Shown here in pieces: positions 1 through 7,722 of a stretch of 64,000 bases of DNA. Source of the DNA: Pseudomonadota bacterium (GTDB taxonomy: Bacteria; Pseudomonadota; Gammaproteobacteria; Steroidobacterales; Steroidobacteraceae). The position numbers and the translations under genes are program-made. The stretch covers positions 140,993 to 204,992 of the forward strand of contig JAFEDT010000007.1 of assembly GCA_018241445.1 (NCBI GenBank). Direction: 5' to 3'. Each line of letters starts with the position of its first letter. Within the stretch, counting starts at the first letter, position 1. The notes beneath the pieces were generated by a model. The model did not search any database. It saw nothing but the letters and a program-made list of their open reading frames with translations, and was not told where the DNA came from.

Positions 1-1
1 G

Positions 2-1402
2 CACGGGTTCAGCGCGCCACTGCTGATGAGCCTCGTCGCGCTCTCGGGCGGCGTTGTGTTCTACGTGGCCCAGTCGCGGCGCGGCCGCACCTTTGCACCG
101 ACGCCACTGTTGTCCCGATGGGATGCGGCGCGCATGTTCGACATCGTCAATGCGGTCGTCATTCGCGGGTCCGGCCGGGTGGCTGGCCTGCTCTTTCCCT
201 CGCGCCTGCAGTTGCAGGTGCTGATGATTTTCCTGGCCGCCATTGTCGCGGGGATGCTGCCATTGCTGCGTACCGGCCCGGGCGGCGGCAATTTGCCGCT
301 GACAACGTTCGATCCTTCGTTCGGCCTGCTGTGGCTGGCTGGCGCGGCCTGTGCCATTGGAGCGGCGTTCCGGGCCAAATTCCATCGCCTGGCGGCGTTG
401 ATCATGGTGGGCGGAGTCGGCCTCGTGACCTGCCTGACCTTTGCCTGGTTCTCGGCACCGGATCTGGCCCTCACTCAAGTGGCAGTCGAGGTCGTCACCC
501 TGGTCCTCATCCTGCTCGGATTGCGATGGCTCCCGGAACGTCTCGACAGCGAGGCGCTCCGACGGCGAACGCCGCGCGCGCGGGCTCGTCGTGCCAGGGA
601 TCTGGTCGTAGCCCTGATCGCAGGCGGCGGGGTCAGTGTTCTGACCTATGCGGTACTGCGCCGGTCCGGCGCAGGCGTGCTCACGCCCTTTTTCCTGAAA
701 AACTCCCTGGAGCAGGCCGGCGGACGCAATGTCGTCAACGTGATGCTGGTCGATTTTCGCGGCTTTGACACCTTTGGGGAGATCACCGTGGTAGGCATCG
801 TTGCCATCACCGTGTACGCACTCCTGCGCCGGTTCCGCCCGGCACCCGAGAGCATGGCGCCGACGCGTTTTGAATCCCGCGCGTCCGCGGAGGAGATGGC
901 GCTTGCCCATGTGAATGACCCGCTGCCGCCCGGCGAATTCAGGATTGCAGCCGTATTGGCGCGCCCGCTTCTGCCGCTGGCGGGCGTGGTCTCGCTATAC
1001 CTGCTGGTGCGCGGGCACCATGCGCCGGGCGGCGGCTTCGTCGGTGGACTGGTCATGGCGAGCGCCGTGATCGCCCAGTACATGCTGAACGGCACGATCT
1101 GGGTGGAGTCGCGCCTGCGGGTTCATCCGCTGAACTGGATCGGTATTGGCCTGTTGACGGCTGCCGCCGCTGGCTTGAGCGCGTGGGCCTGGTCTCTGCC
1201 ATTCCTCACCGCGCTTACCGCAAGCGTACATCTGCCGCTGGTCGGTGAGATCGATCTTGCGAGCGTCCTGCTCTTTGACGCGGGGGTGTACCTGCTCGTG
1301 GTCGGCGCGACACTGCTGATTCTCGTGGCGCTGGCCCATCAATCTCTGCGCCGGCCGCGCAAGACGGTCACACCCGTGGCTGCACCGCTGGAAGACACCT
1401 GA
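2..1402 (+). CDS. phaAB: Na+(K+)/H+ antiporter subunit A/B fusion, 5'-truncated by the window edge
   Basis: This is the C-terminal part (466 codons) of a Mrp/Pha-type multisubunit cation/proton antiporter subunit A with subunit B fused to its end. The frame is open back to base 2, so the true start lies outside the window; the ATG at 26 is internal. Many hydrophobic segments indicate an inner-membrane protein. The motif LTQVAVEVVTLVL near window residue 160 is typical of the A-subunit C-terminal region. The segment around RGHHAPGGGFVGGLV near residue 345 is the MnhB signature, so A and B are one polypeptide, as in proteobacterial PhaAB. The stop overlaps the next ATG by one base. In the complex this subunit is thought to form part of the ion pathway. 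Family assignment is firm; the transported ion (Na+ or K+) cannot be read from the sequence. Confidence 0.93.
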   Translation, partial: HGFSAPLLMSLVALSGGVVFYVAQSRRGRTFAPTPLLSRWDAARMFDIVNAVVIRGSGRVAGLLFPSRLQLQVLMIFLAAIVAGMLPLLRTGPGGGNLPLTTFDPSFGLLWLAGAACAIGAAFRAKFHRLAALIMVGGVGLVTCLTFAWFSAPDLALTQVAVEVVTLVLILLGLRWLPERLDSEALRRRTPRARARRARDLVVALIAGGGVSVLTYAVLRRSGAGVLTPFFLKNSLEQAGGRNVVNVMLVDFRGFDTFGEITVVGIVAITVYALLRRFRPAPESMAPTRFESRASAEEMALAHVNDPLPPGEFRIAAVLARPLLPLAGVVSLYLLVRGHHAPGGGFVGGLVMASAVIAQYMLNGTIWVESRLRVHPLNWIGIGLLTAAAAGLSAWAWSLPFLTALTASVHLPLVGEIDLASVLLFDAGVYLLVVGATLLILVALAHQSLRRPRKTVTPVAAPLEDT

Positions 1403-1749
1403 TGGAAGTGGTCTACGCCCTCGCGACCGGGATCCTGGCTGGCGCAGGAGTATGGCTGCTGCTGCGACCCCGCACCTTCCAGGTGCTGATGGGGCTGACG
1501 CTCTTTTCCTATGCGACCAATCTGTTTATTTTTGGAATGGGCCGGCTCGCGGTGCATCGGGTACCCATGATTGATGGGGGCGCCGCCTCCGTTGACCCGG
1601 CTCTGTACGCCGACCCCGTGCCGCAGGCGCTCACTCTCACCGCCATCGTCATCGGGTTTGCCACCACCGCATTGTTCCTGGTCGTGCTGCTCGCGCTGCG
1701 TGGCCTCACCGGCACGGATCATGTGGATGGAAGAGAGCCGGAGGCATGA
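1402..1749 (+). CDS. phaC: Na+/H+ antiporter subunit C (MnhC/PhaC)
   Basis: Small inner-membrane protein of 115 residues with three predicted hydrophobic helices, the normal size of MnhC/PhaC. It carries the family segment DPVPQALTLTAIVIGFATTA, which is shared with NuoK of complex I. It starts with an ATG overlapping the upstream stop by one base (TGATG), and its end overlaps phaD by four bases, so it is translationally coupled on both sides. It is a structural subunit of the multisubunit antiporter that exchanges internal Na+ or K+ for protons. Confidence 0.93.
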   Translation: MEVVYALATGILAGAGVWLLLRPRTFQVLMGLTLFSYATNLFIFGMGRLAVHRVPMIDGGAASVDPALYADPVPQALTLTAIVIGFATTALFLVVLLALRGLTGTDHVDGREPEA

Positions 1750-3395
1750 ATGCGATTCTGCGCCACCTGATCGTCCTGCCAGTCGTGGTCCCGCTTGTTG
1801 CGGGCGCAGTGATGTTCTTTGTCCCGGAAGCGCGCCGCACGGCGCGGGTGGCACTCGCCGCCGCCTCAATGTTGATGCAACTGGCCGTGGCTGCCGGGCT
1901 CGTGTATCTGACAAGCGATGCGGCGCCATTCATCTGGCCCGAAGGTGTGGGCGTCTATGCGATCGGCGGCTGGCCGGCGCCTTTCGGCATCGTGCTGGTG
2001 GTCGACCGGCTGTCTGCGGTGATGCTGACACTGGGCGCCGTCGTGGCGCTGTCTACCCTGGCCTACTCCGTTGCGCGCTGGGATAAGCCCGGGCAACCGT
2101 TCCATTCCTTGTTTCAGTTCATGACGATGGGGCTCAACGGCGCCTTCCTGACGGGGGATCTGTTCAATCTCTTTGTGTTTTTCGAGATCCTGCTTGCGGC
2201 CTCCTATGGGCTGCTGCTGCGCGGCGGGGGCGCATTGCGGGTCAAGCTGAGCCTGCATTACATCACCGTCAACCTGATCGCCTCCGCTTTGTTCCTGCTG
2301 GGTGTCGCCTTGATCTACGGCGTGGCCGGCACTCTGAACATGGCGGACCTGTCAGGCCGCGCCGCGGCGCTGGCCGCCGGTGATCGTGCGCTGCTCGATG
2401 CAGGTGCAGCGATCCTGGTGATCGCCTTTCTGACCAAGGCTGCCAGCTGGCCACTCAATTTCTGGCTCCCGGGCGCCTACTCGGTCGCCCTGGCACCGGT
2501 GGCCGCGGCCTTTGCCATGATGACCAAGGTGGGATTTTACGCGCTGCTGCGCCTCGGCACGCTGACGCAGGAGTACGAGACACTCTACGGCGCGCTGCTG
2601 TACATCGGGCTTGCGACCCTCGCGTCCGGCATGATCGGCATGCTCGCCTCGATACACCTGGCGCGGGCAATCGCGTATTCCGTCCTGGTGTCCATGGGTA
2701 TTCTGCTGGCCGCCCTGGGCCTGCGCATCGAAGCGCTCACGACTTCCATTTTGTTCTATCTGATCATCTCGGTCCTCACGACCTGCACCTTCTTCATGCT
2801 GAGCGGCATGACCGACCGCACGCGCGTCACGGATCCAGCGGATGCCGCCCCGGACAGCGTCGCGGAACAAGCCCCCACCGGATATAGCGCCTATGGCATC
2901 AAGCAACCCTCGACCTATGCGAGCGGTGAGGATGTCGGCATCGCAATCCCAGCCGCCAGGGCCTTCCTCGGCATGGGCTTCGTTTGCTGCGTGCTGCTCG
3001 TGAGCGGCCTGCCGCCGCTGCCGGGCTTTATTGCGAAATTCGCGCTGCTGGCCACGGTGCTGCGCTCGCCATCAGTCCACGACGCCCCCGTGTCAACGTG
3101 GATCGTGTGCGCTGCGCTGGTACTCTCGGGGTTCGTCAGCATCATTGCCCTGAGCCGCATCGGCATGCGGCTTTTCTGGAGTCCGGCTGCGCGCACTACC
3201 CCGCGCTTGCGACTGCTGGAAGCAACCCCGATCGCAGCGCTGATACTGCTGTGCGCCGGCCTGGCCGTCGCGGCGGATCCGGTCACCCGCTACCTGGAGC
3301 GTGCTGCGCGCTCACTTCACCATCCCGACACGTACATTCACGCTGTATTGTCGCGGGACACCCGCCGTGAGCAAGCCCGGGGGCGCAAGCCATGA
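1746..3395 (+). CDS. phaD: Na+/H+ antiporter subunit D (MnhD/PhaD)
   Basis: 549-residue polytopic membrane protein of the proton-conducting NuoL/M/N-like family (Proton_antipo_M domain, roughly residues 120-440). Family landmarks include FFEILLAASYGLLL, KAASWPLNFWLPGAY with the expected membrane lysine, and SGLPPLPGFIAKF. The hydrophilic insert around residues 355-400 (GYSAYGIKQPSTYASGE) is usual in Pha-type D subunits. ATG start in an ATGA overlap with phaC; end overlaps phaE in the same way. It is one of the two large ion-translocating subunits of the complex. Confidence 0.95.
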   Translation: MNAILRHLIVLPVVVPLVAGAVMFFVPEARRTARVALAAASMLMQLAVAAGLVYLTSDAAPFIWPEGVGVYAIGGWPAPFGIVLVVDRLSAVMLTLGAVVALSTLAYSVARWDKPGQPFHSLFQFMTMGLNGAFLTGDLFNLFVFFEILLAASYGLLLRGGGALRVKLSLHYITVNLIASALFLLGVALIYGVAGTLNMADLSGRAAALAAGDRALLDAGAAILVIAFLTKAASWPLNFWLPGAYSVALAPVAAAFAMMTKVGFYALLRLGTLTQEYETLYGALLYIGLATLASGMIGMLASIHLARAIAYSVLVSMGILLAALGLRIEALTTSILFYLIISVLTTCTFFMLSGMTDRTRVTDPADAAPDSVAEQAPTGYSAYGIKQPSTYASGEDVGIAIPAARAFLGMGFVCCVLLVSGLPPLPGFIAKFALLATVLRSPSVHDAPVSTWIVCAALVLSGFVSIIALSRIGMRLFWSPAARTTPRLRLLEATPIAALILLCAGLAVAADPVTRYLERAARSLHHPDTYIHAVLSRDTRREQARGRKP

Positions 3396-3889
3396 AACGA
3401 GTTGCGAGGTCCGTGTCGCCCTTCCTGGTGCTGGCGCTTACCGCAGTGTGGCTGCTACTGAACCAGACGCTCGATCTGGCACAAATTGCACTGGGCGCCG
3501 TCCTGGCCGTGGGCCTGGCGTGGTCGGCGTCGGCGCTGCGCCCCGTGCAGACCCGCCTGCGGCGGCTGGATGTCGCACTTGCCCTCACGATGGTGGTGCT
3601 CGCTGACATTGTGAGCTCGAGCGTCGCGGTCGGCCGGCTGGTCCTCGCCTGGGGCCACGCCCGTGAATTCCGCCCGGGGTTTCTCACGATCCCCATCGAG
3701 TTGCGCAATCCGTATGGGCTTGCGGCACTGGCGGTCATCGTAACCTCGACTCCAGGCACGGTGTGGGCGGGGCTTTCTCCGGCCGGTGATGCGCTGACCC
3801 TGCACGTGCTCGACCTGAAGGACGAGGACGAGTGGATCCGGCACTTCAAGCAGCGCTACGAGCGACCCCTGACAAGGATCTTCCAATGA
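3392..3889 (+). CDS. phaE: Na+/H+ antiporter subunit E (MnhE/PhaE)
   Basis: 165 residues with two or three N-terminal hydrophobic helices and a soluble C-terminal part. The PhaE pattern is clear: LTAVWLLLNQTLDLAQI near the start, then VTSTPGTVWAGLSP and LHVLDLKDEDEW towards the end. ATG start in a four-base overlap with phaD; the end overlaps phaF. MnhE is needed for assembly or activity of Mrp antiporters but is not thought to carry the ion path. Confidence 0.93.
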   Translation: MKRVARSVSPFLVLALTAVWLLLNQTLDLAQIALGAVLAVGLAWSASALRPVQTRLRRLDVALALTMVVLADIVSSSVAVGRLVLAWGHAREFRPGFLTIPIELRNPYGLAALAVIVTSTPGTVWAGLSPAGDALTLHVLDLKDEDEWIRHFKQRYERPLTRIFQ

Positions 3890-4167
3890 ACAATCTCCCC
3901 GCATCGGCCGCAGGTTTTGCCGCGCTTTGTTTTGTCGGCGCGATGCTCATTGCGCTCCTGCGCCTCTTTCGCGGCCCGTCTGCACAGGACCGTGTGCTTG
4001 CTTTCGACACTTTCTATGTCAACGGCACGCTTACGCTGCTGATGCTGGGCATCCGCACCGCCTCGACCGTCTACTTCGAGGTGGCGCTGCTGATCGCGAT
4101 GTTCGGCTTCATCGGGACCACTGCGCTTGCCAAGTTCCTGTTGCGCGGCGAGGTCATCGAGCCATGA
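3886..4167 (+). CDS. phaF: Na+/H+ antiporter subunit F (MnhF/PhaF)
   Basis: 93-residue protein with three transmembrane helices. The start is the ATG at 3886, in an ATGA overlap with phaE; a longer frame back to 3832 would lie inside phaE and adds non-homologous residues. The family segment RLFRGPSAQDRVLAFDTFYVN around residues 22-42 contains the conserved GP-DR-D residues of MnhF. It ends in a four-base overlap with phaG. Structural subunit of the antiporter. Confidence 0.92.
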   Translation: MNNLPASAAGFAALCFVGAMLIALLRLFRGPSAQDRVLAFDTFYVNGTLTLLMLGIRTASTVYFEVALLIAMFGFIGTTALAKFLLRGEVIEP

Positions 4168-4505
4168 TCACCTGGACGCTGCCAGTCTGGGCTGCGCTGC
4201 CGGTCACGCTGCTCCTTGTCTGCGGGGGAACATTTTCACTGATCGGCGCGCTTGGGCTGTTGCGAATGAAGACGTTCTATGCCCGGATGCACCCGCCCAC
4301 GATGGGCGCTACCCTGGGTGTCGGCTGCGTGCTGATCGCATCGATGCTGCTCTCGACAGCGATTCTCCACCACCCGGTGACGCACGAGTTGCTGATCATG
4401 CTGTTCATGGCGCTGACCTCGCCCATCAGCGCGATGACATTGATGCGCGCGGCCATGCACCGCGCCCGAACTACGCCTTCTTCTTCGGGATATACAGGTC
4501 CGTGA
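4164..4505 (+). CDS. phaG: Na+/H+ antiporter subunit G (MnhG/PhaG)
   Basis: 113-residue membrane protein that closes the pha operon. It shows the MnhG pattern GLLRMKTFYARMHPPTMGATLGVG around residues 31-54, where arginine and histidine are conserved. Start is the ATG at 4164 inside an ATGA overlap with phaF. The last 35 bases overlap the 3' end of the convergent lpdA gene, so the final residues (RTTPSSSGYTGP) are encoded opposite the lpdA C-terminus. No separate terminator is visible between the two convergent operons. Confidence 0.92.
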   Translation: MITWTLPVWAALPVTLLLVCGGTFSLIGALGLLRMKTFYARMHPPTMGATLGVGCVLIASMLLSTAILHHPVTHELLIMLFMALTSPISAMTLMRAAMHRARTTPSSSGYTGP

Positions 4506-6303
4506 GTGTGCCCTCGAAGGCCTCGGCCGCGCCGGCAACCGTCTCCGACAGGGTCGGATGCGGATGGATGGTCAGGCCGATGTCGGCGGCGTCGCAGCCG
4601 TTCTCGATGGCCAGCGCGACCTCGCTGACCAGCTCCCCGGCATTGGTGCCGACGATGCCGGCGCCCAGCACCCGGTGGGAGTCCGGCTCGAACAGGATCT
4701 TCGTGAACCCCTCGTCCCGCCCCAGCGAAAGCGAGCGGCCGTTGGCGATCCAGGGGAAGGCGCCCTTGCGGAAGACGGTTCCGCGGGCCTTTGCCTCGGT
4801 TTCCGTGAGACCTGCCCAGGCAATCTCGGGATCCGTGTAGGCCACCGAGGGAATCACGCGCCAGTCCGCGGCGCGCTTCTCGCCGGCGGCGACCTCGGCG
4901 GCCACCTTGCCCTCGTGCATGGCCTTGTGCGCCAGCAGCGGCGGGCCGGCAATGTCGCCGATCGCGAAGATGTGTGGCACGTTGGTGCGCATCTGCCGGT
5001 CGACCGGGATGAAACCGCGTTCCGATACCGTGACACCGGCAAGCTCCGCGCCGATCTCATGGCCATTGGGTGACCGCCCCACCGCGACCAGTACGCGGGA
5101 GAAGACCTGCGGCGCGGGCGCCTTGTCACCCGCAAAGCTGACCCGCAGCCCCTCCTTGAGGGCCTCGACTCCCGTCACGCGCGTGCCGGTCAGGATCTGG
5201 CGGTAGCGCGCCCGTATGCGCTTCTCGAGCGGGCGCAGCAGATCCGGGTCGCAGCCGGGCATCAACTGTGGCGTCAGTTCCACCACGCTGACCTTCGCGC
5301 CCAGCGCGTCGTACACGCACGCCATTTCCAGGCCGATGATGCCGCCGCCGATCACCAGCAGCTCGCCTTCGATGCCGCCGAGTTCCAGTGCGCCGGTGGA
5401 ATCGATGACGCGCGGGTCGTCGGGCAGGCCGGGCAGGCGCACCGACTCCGAGCCGGCGGCGATGATGCACTGCTCGAAGCGCACCCGCTGCACGGCGCCG
5501 CCGTCGTTCACCTCGAGCAGATTTGGCCCCAGAAAGCGGCCGCTGCCGCGCAGCACCTCCACTTTGCGCTGCTTCGCCAGCACCACCAGACCGCCGGTCA
5601 GCTTGCCGACCACCGAGTTCTTCCAGGCGCGCAGGCGGGTGCTGTCGATTTGCGGTGAGCCGAAGCTGACGCCGTGCCCGGACATCTCGCGGGCTTCCTC
5701 GATGACACGCGCCGCATGCAGCAGTGCCTTGGAGGGGATGCAGCCGACATTCAGGCACACGCCGCCCAGTTGCTGCCAGCGCTCCACCAGCAGCACCTTC
5801 ATCCCGAGGTCGGCGGCACGGAACGCGGCGGTGTAGCCGCCGGGGCCGGAACCGAGCACCAGCAGCTGCACGCTGCCATCGGCCTGCGCCGCCTGCACCA
5901 CGCCCGCGGCGGATGCGGCCGGTCCGGGCATGCGCACCGTGTCGCCCGCCGCGGCTGCGGCCGGCACGCGCACGGTATCGCCCGCCGCCGTGGGCGATGT
6001 CACCGGGACCGGTGCGGCAGTGGCTGCGGGCGCGGCGGTCGCCGCTGCCGGCCCGGCGCCCGCGGCTGCCGCGTCCACGCGCGCGATGAGCGATCCCTTG
6101 GATACCTTGTCACCGCGCTTCAACAACACTTCCATGATCACGCCCGCCGCGGCGGACGGCACGTCCATGGAGGCCTTGTCGGTTTCCAGGGTCACCAGCG
6201 GCGAGTCCACGGCGACGGAGTCGCCGGCCTTCACCAGCACCTCCACCACCGACACGTCGCTGAAATTTCCGATGTCGGGAATCGTCAGATCGACGCGGCT
6301 CAC
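4471..6303 (-). CDS. lpdA: Dihydrolipoyl dehydrogenase (E3) with N-terminal lipoyl domain
   Basis: 610-residue flavoprotein that reoxidises dihydrolipoyl groups of the pyruvate dehydrogenase complex with NAD+. Residues 1-80 are a biotinyl/lipoyl domain with the lipoylation site ETDKASM; an Ala/Pro-rich linker follows to about residue 145. The FAD domain has GSGPGGYTAAFRA and the redox disulfide GGVCLNVGCIPS; the NAD fold and dimerisation domain (TIHPHPTLSET) complete it. The start is a GTG at 6303 in a GTGA overlap with aceF. The frame runs 87 codons further upstream but only through aceF out of frame. The lipoyl extension is known from several beta- and gammaproteobacterial PDH-specific E3 enzymes. 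Confidence 0.96.
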   Translation of the reverse strand: MSRVDLTIPDIGNFSDVSVVEVLVKAGDSVAVDSPLVTLETDKASMDVPSAAAGVIMEVLLKRGDKVSKGSLIARVDAAAAGAGPAAATAAPAATAAPVPVTSPTAAGDTVRVPAAAAAGDTVRMPGPAASAAGVVQAAQADGSVQLLVLGSGPGGYTAAFRAADLGMKVLLVERWQQLGGVCLNVGCIPSKALLHAARVIEEAREMSGHGVSFGSPQIDSTRLRAWKNSVVGKLTGGLVVLAKQRKVEVLRGSGRFLGPNLLEVNDGGAVQRVRFEQCIIAAGSESVRLPGLPDDPRVIDSTGALELGGIEGELLVIGGGIIGLEMACVYDALGAKVSVVELTPQLMPGCDPDLLRPLEKRIRARYRQILTGTRVTGVEALKEGLRVSFAGDKAPAPQVFSRVLVAVGRSPNGHEIGAELAGVTVSERGFIPVDRQMRTNVPHIFAIGDIAGPPLLAHKAMHEGKVAAEVAAGEKRAADWRVIPSVAYTDPEIAWAGLTETEAKARGTVFRKGAFPWIANGRSLSLGRDEGFTKILFEPDSHRVLGAGIVGTNAGELVSEVALAIENGCDAADIGLTIHPHPTLSETVAGAAEAFEGTLTDLYIPKKKA

Positions 6304-7688
6304 GGCACCGCCTCGATCAGCAGCCGTGGTGTCGCCAGCACCTGCGCCAGCGCCGTGGTGAAGCGTGCCGCCATGGCGCCGTCGATCACGCGGTGATCGT
6401 AGGACAGGGACAGCGGCAACATCAGCCGCGGCACGAAGGCGCCGGATTGCAACACCGGGCGCATGGCGGAGCGCGACACACCCAGGATCGCGACTTCCGG
6501 TGCGTTGATGATGGGGGTAAAAGCCGTGCCGCCGATGCCGCCCAGGCTGGAAATGGTGAAGCAACCGCCCTGCATGTCCGTCGGCGGCAACTTGCCGGCG
6601 CGCGCCTTCTCCGACAGCTGCCCGAGCTGGCGCGCCAGTTCGTAGATGTCCTTGCGGTGGGCGTCACGCACCACGGGCACGACCAGGCCGTGCGGCGTGT
6701 CGGCCGCGAAACCCATGTGCACGTACTGGCGCACGATCAGGCTGCTACCGCCGGGATCGAGCGCGGAGTTGAAGCGCGGAAATTTCTGCAGCATGAGCAC
6801 GCAGGCGCGCATGATGAAGGACAGCGGCGTGAGCTTCACGCCAGCCGCCTGCGCCTTGTCCTTGAGGCTGCCGCGCAATTCCTCCAGCCCGGTGATGTCG
6901 GCCTCGTCGAACTGCGTGACGTGCGGAATGTTGACCCAGCTCGCGTGCAGCCGCGGGCCGGAGATCTTCTGGATGCGAGTCAGCGGTTCGACCGTTACCG
7001 GCCCGAACTGGCTGTAATCCACCACCGGCACTGCCGGCAGCGCGGCCGCTCCAGCCGCGGCGGCGGGCGCCGCGCCGGTGAGCGCGCCCTTGACGAAAGC
7101 CTTCACATCCTCGTGCGTGATGCGGCCCTTTTCACCACTGCCCTTCACCTGCGCCAGGTTGACGCCCAGCTCGCGCGCGAACTTGCGCACCGAGGGACCG
7201 GCATGAGCGCGCGAGAAGCCCGGCTCGTCGATGGGCGCCAGGTCGGTACGCACGCCCGGAATGGGCGCGACCGGCGCGGCAGCCGGCGCGGGCTGCGATG
7301 CCGGCGCTGCGGGACGCGGCGTCGCCGCCGCAGCCACCGGGGGTGCTGGCGCCACGGGAGAGGCAGTCGCCGCCGGCGCCACAGGCGCGGCGGCCGCCGG
7401 TGCTGCTGGTGCCGCTGACGCTGCTGTACCGGCCGCGCCGGTGCGCACGGTGACGACCAGGTCCCCGGTCGAGAGGCGCGAATCGCGCGTCACGTGTACG
7501 CGCTCGATCACGCCGGCGGCAGTGGACGGTACGTCCATCGCGGCCTTCTCCGACTCCAGGGTGACCAGCGGCGTGTCGATTGCCACGCTATCGCCGGCCT
7601 TCACCATCACGTCGATGACGGCCACGTCCTTGAAGTTGCCCAGGTCGGGCACGCGCACTTCGGTCAGATTCGCATCACTCACAGGCAT
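6300..7688 (-). CDS. aceF: Dihydrolipoamide acetyltransferase, PDH E2
   Basis: 462-residue E2 core subunit, which transfers the acetyl group from lipoamide to CoA. It has one lipoyl domain (residues 1-80, ESEKAAM lipoylation site) and an Ala/Pro-rich linker. A peripheral subunit-binding domain follows around residues 155-195 (SVRKFARELGVNL). The CoA acyltransferase domain ends with the catalytic SYDHRVIDGAMAARF. The start at 7688 (ATG, then CCT GTG) gives a normal N-terminus; a GTG two codons later is possible and neither has a strong ribosome site. It lies 34 bases after aceE and overlaps lpdA by four bases. Only one lipoyl domain is present, but E3 carries a second. Confidence 0.95.
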   Translation of the reverse strand: MPVSDANLTEVRVPDLGNFKDVAVIDVMVKAGDSVAIDTPLVTLESEKAAMDVPSTAAGVIERVHVTRDSRLSTGDLVVTVRTGAAGTAASAAPAAPAAAAPVAPAATASPVAPAPPVAAAATPRPAAPASQPAPAAAPVAPIPGVRTDLAPIDEPGFSRAHAGPSVRKFARELGVNLAQVKGSGEKGRITHEDVKAFVKGALTGAAPAAAAGAAALPAVPVVDYSQFGPVTVEPLTRIQKISGPRLHASWVNIPHVTQFDEADITGLEELRGSLKDKAQAAGVKLTPLSFIMRACVLMLQKFPRFNSALDPGGSSLIVRQYVHMGFAADTPHGLVVPVVRDAHRKDIYELARQLGQLSEKARAGKLPPTDMQGGCFTISSLGGIGGTAFTPIINAPEVAILGVSRSAMRPVLQSGAFVPRLMLPLSLSYDHRVIDGAMAARFTTALAQVLATPRLLIEAVP

Positions 7689-7722
7689 GCCACCGCGGTT
7701 GGCGGGCGGGTACTCGTGTACA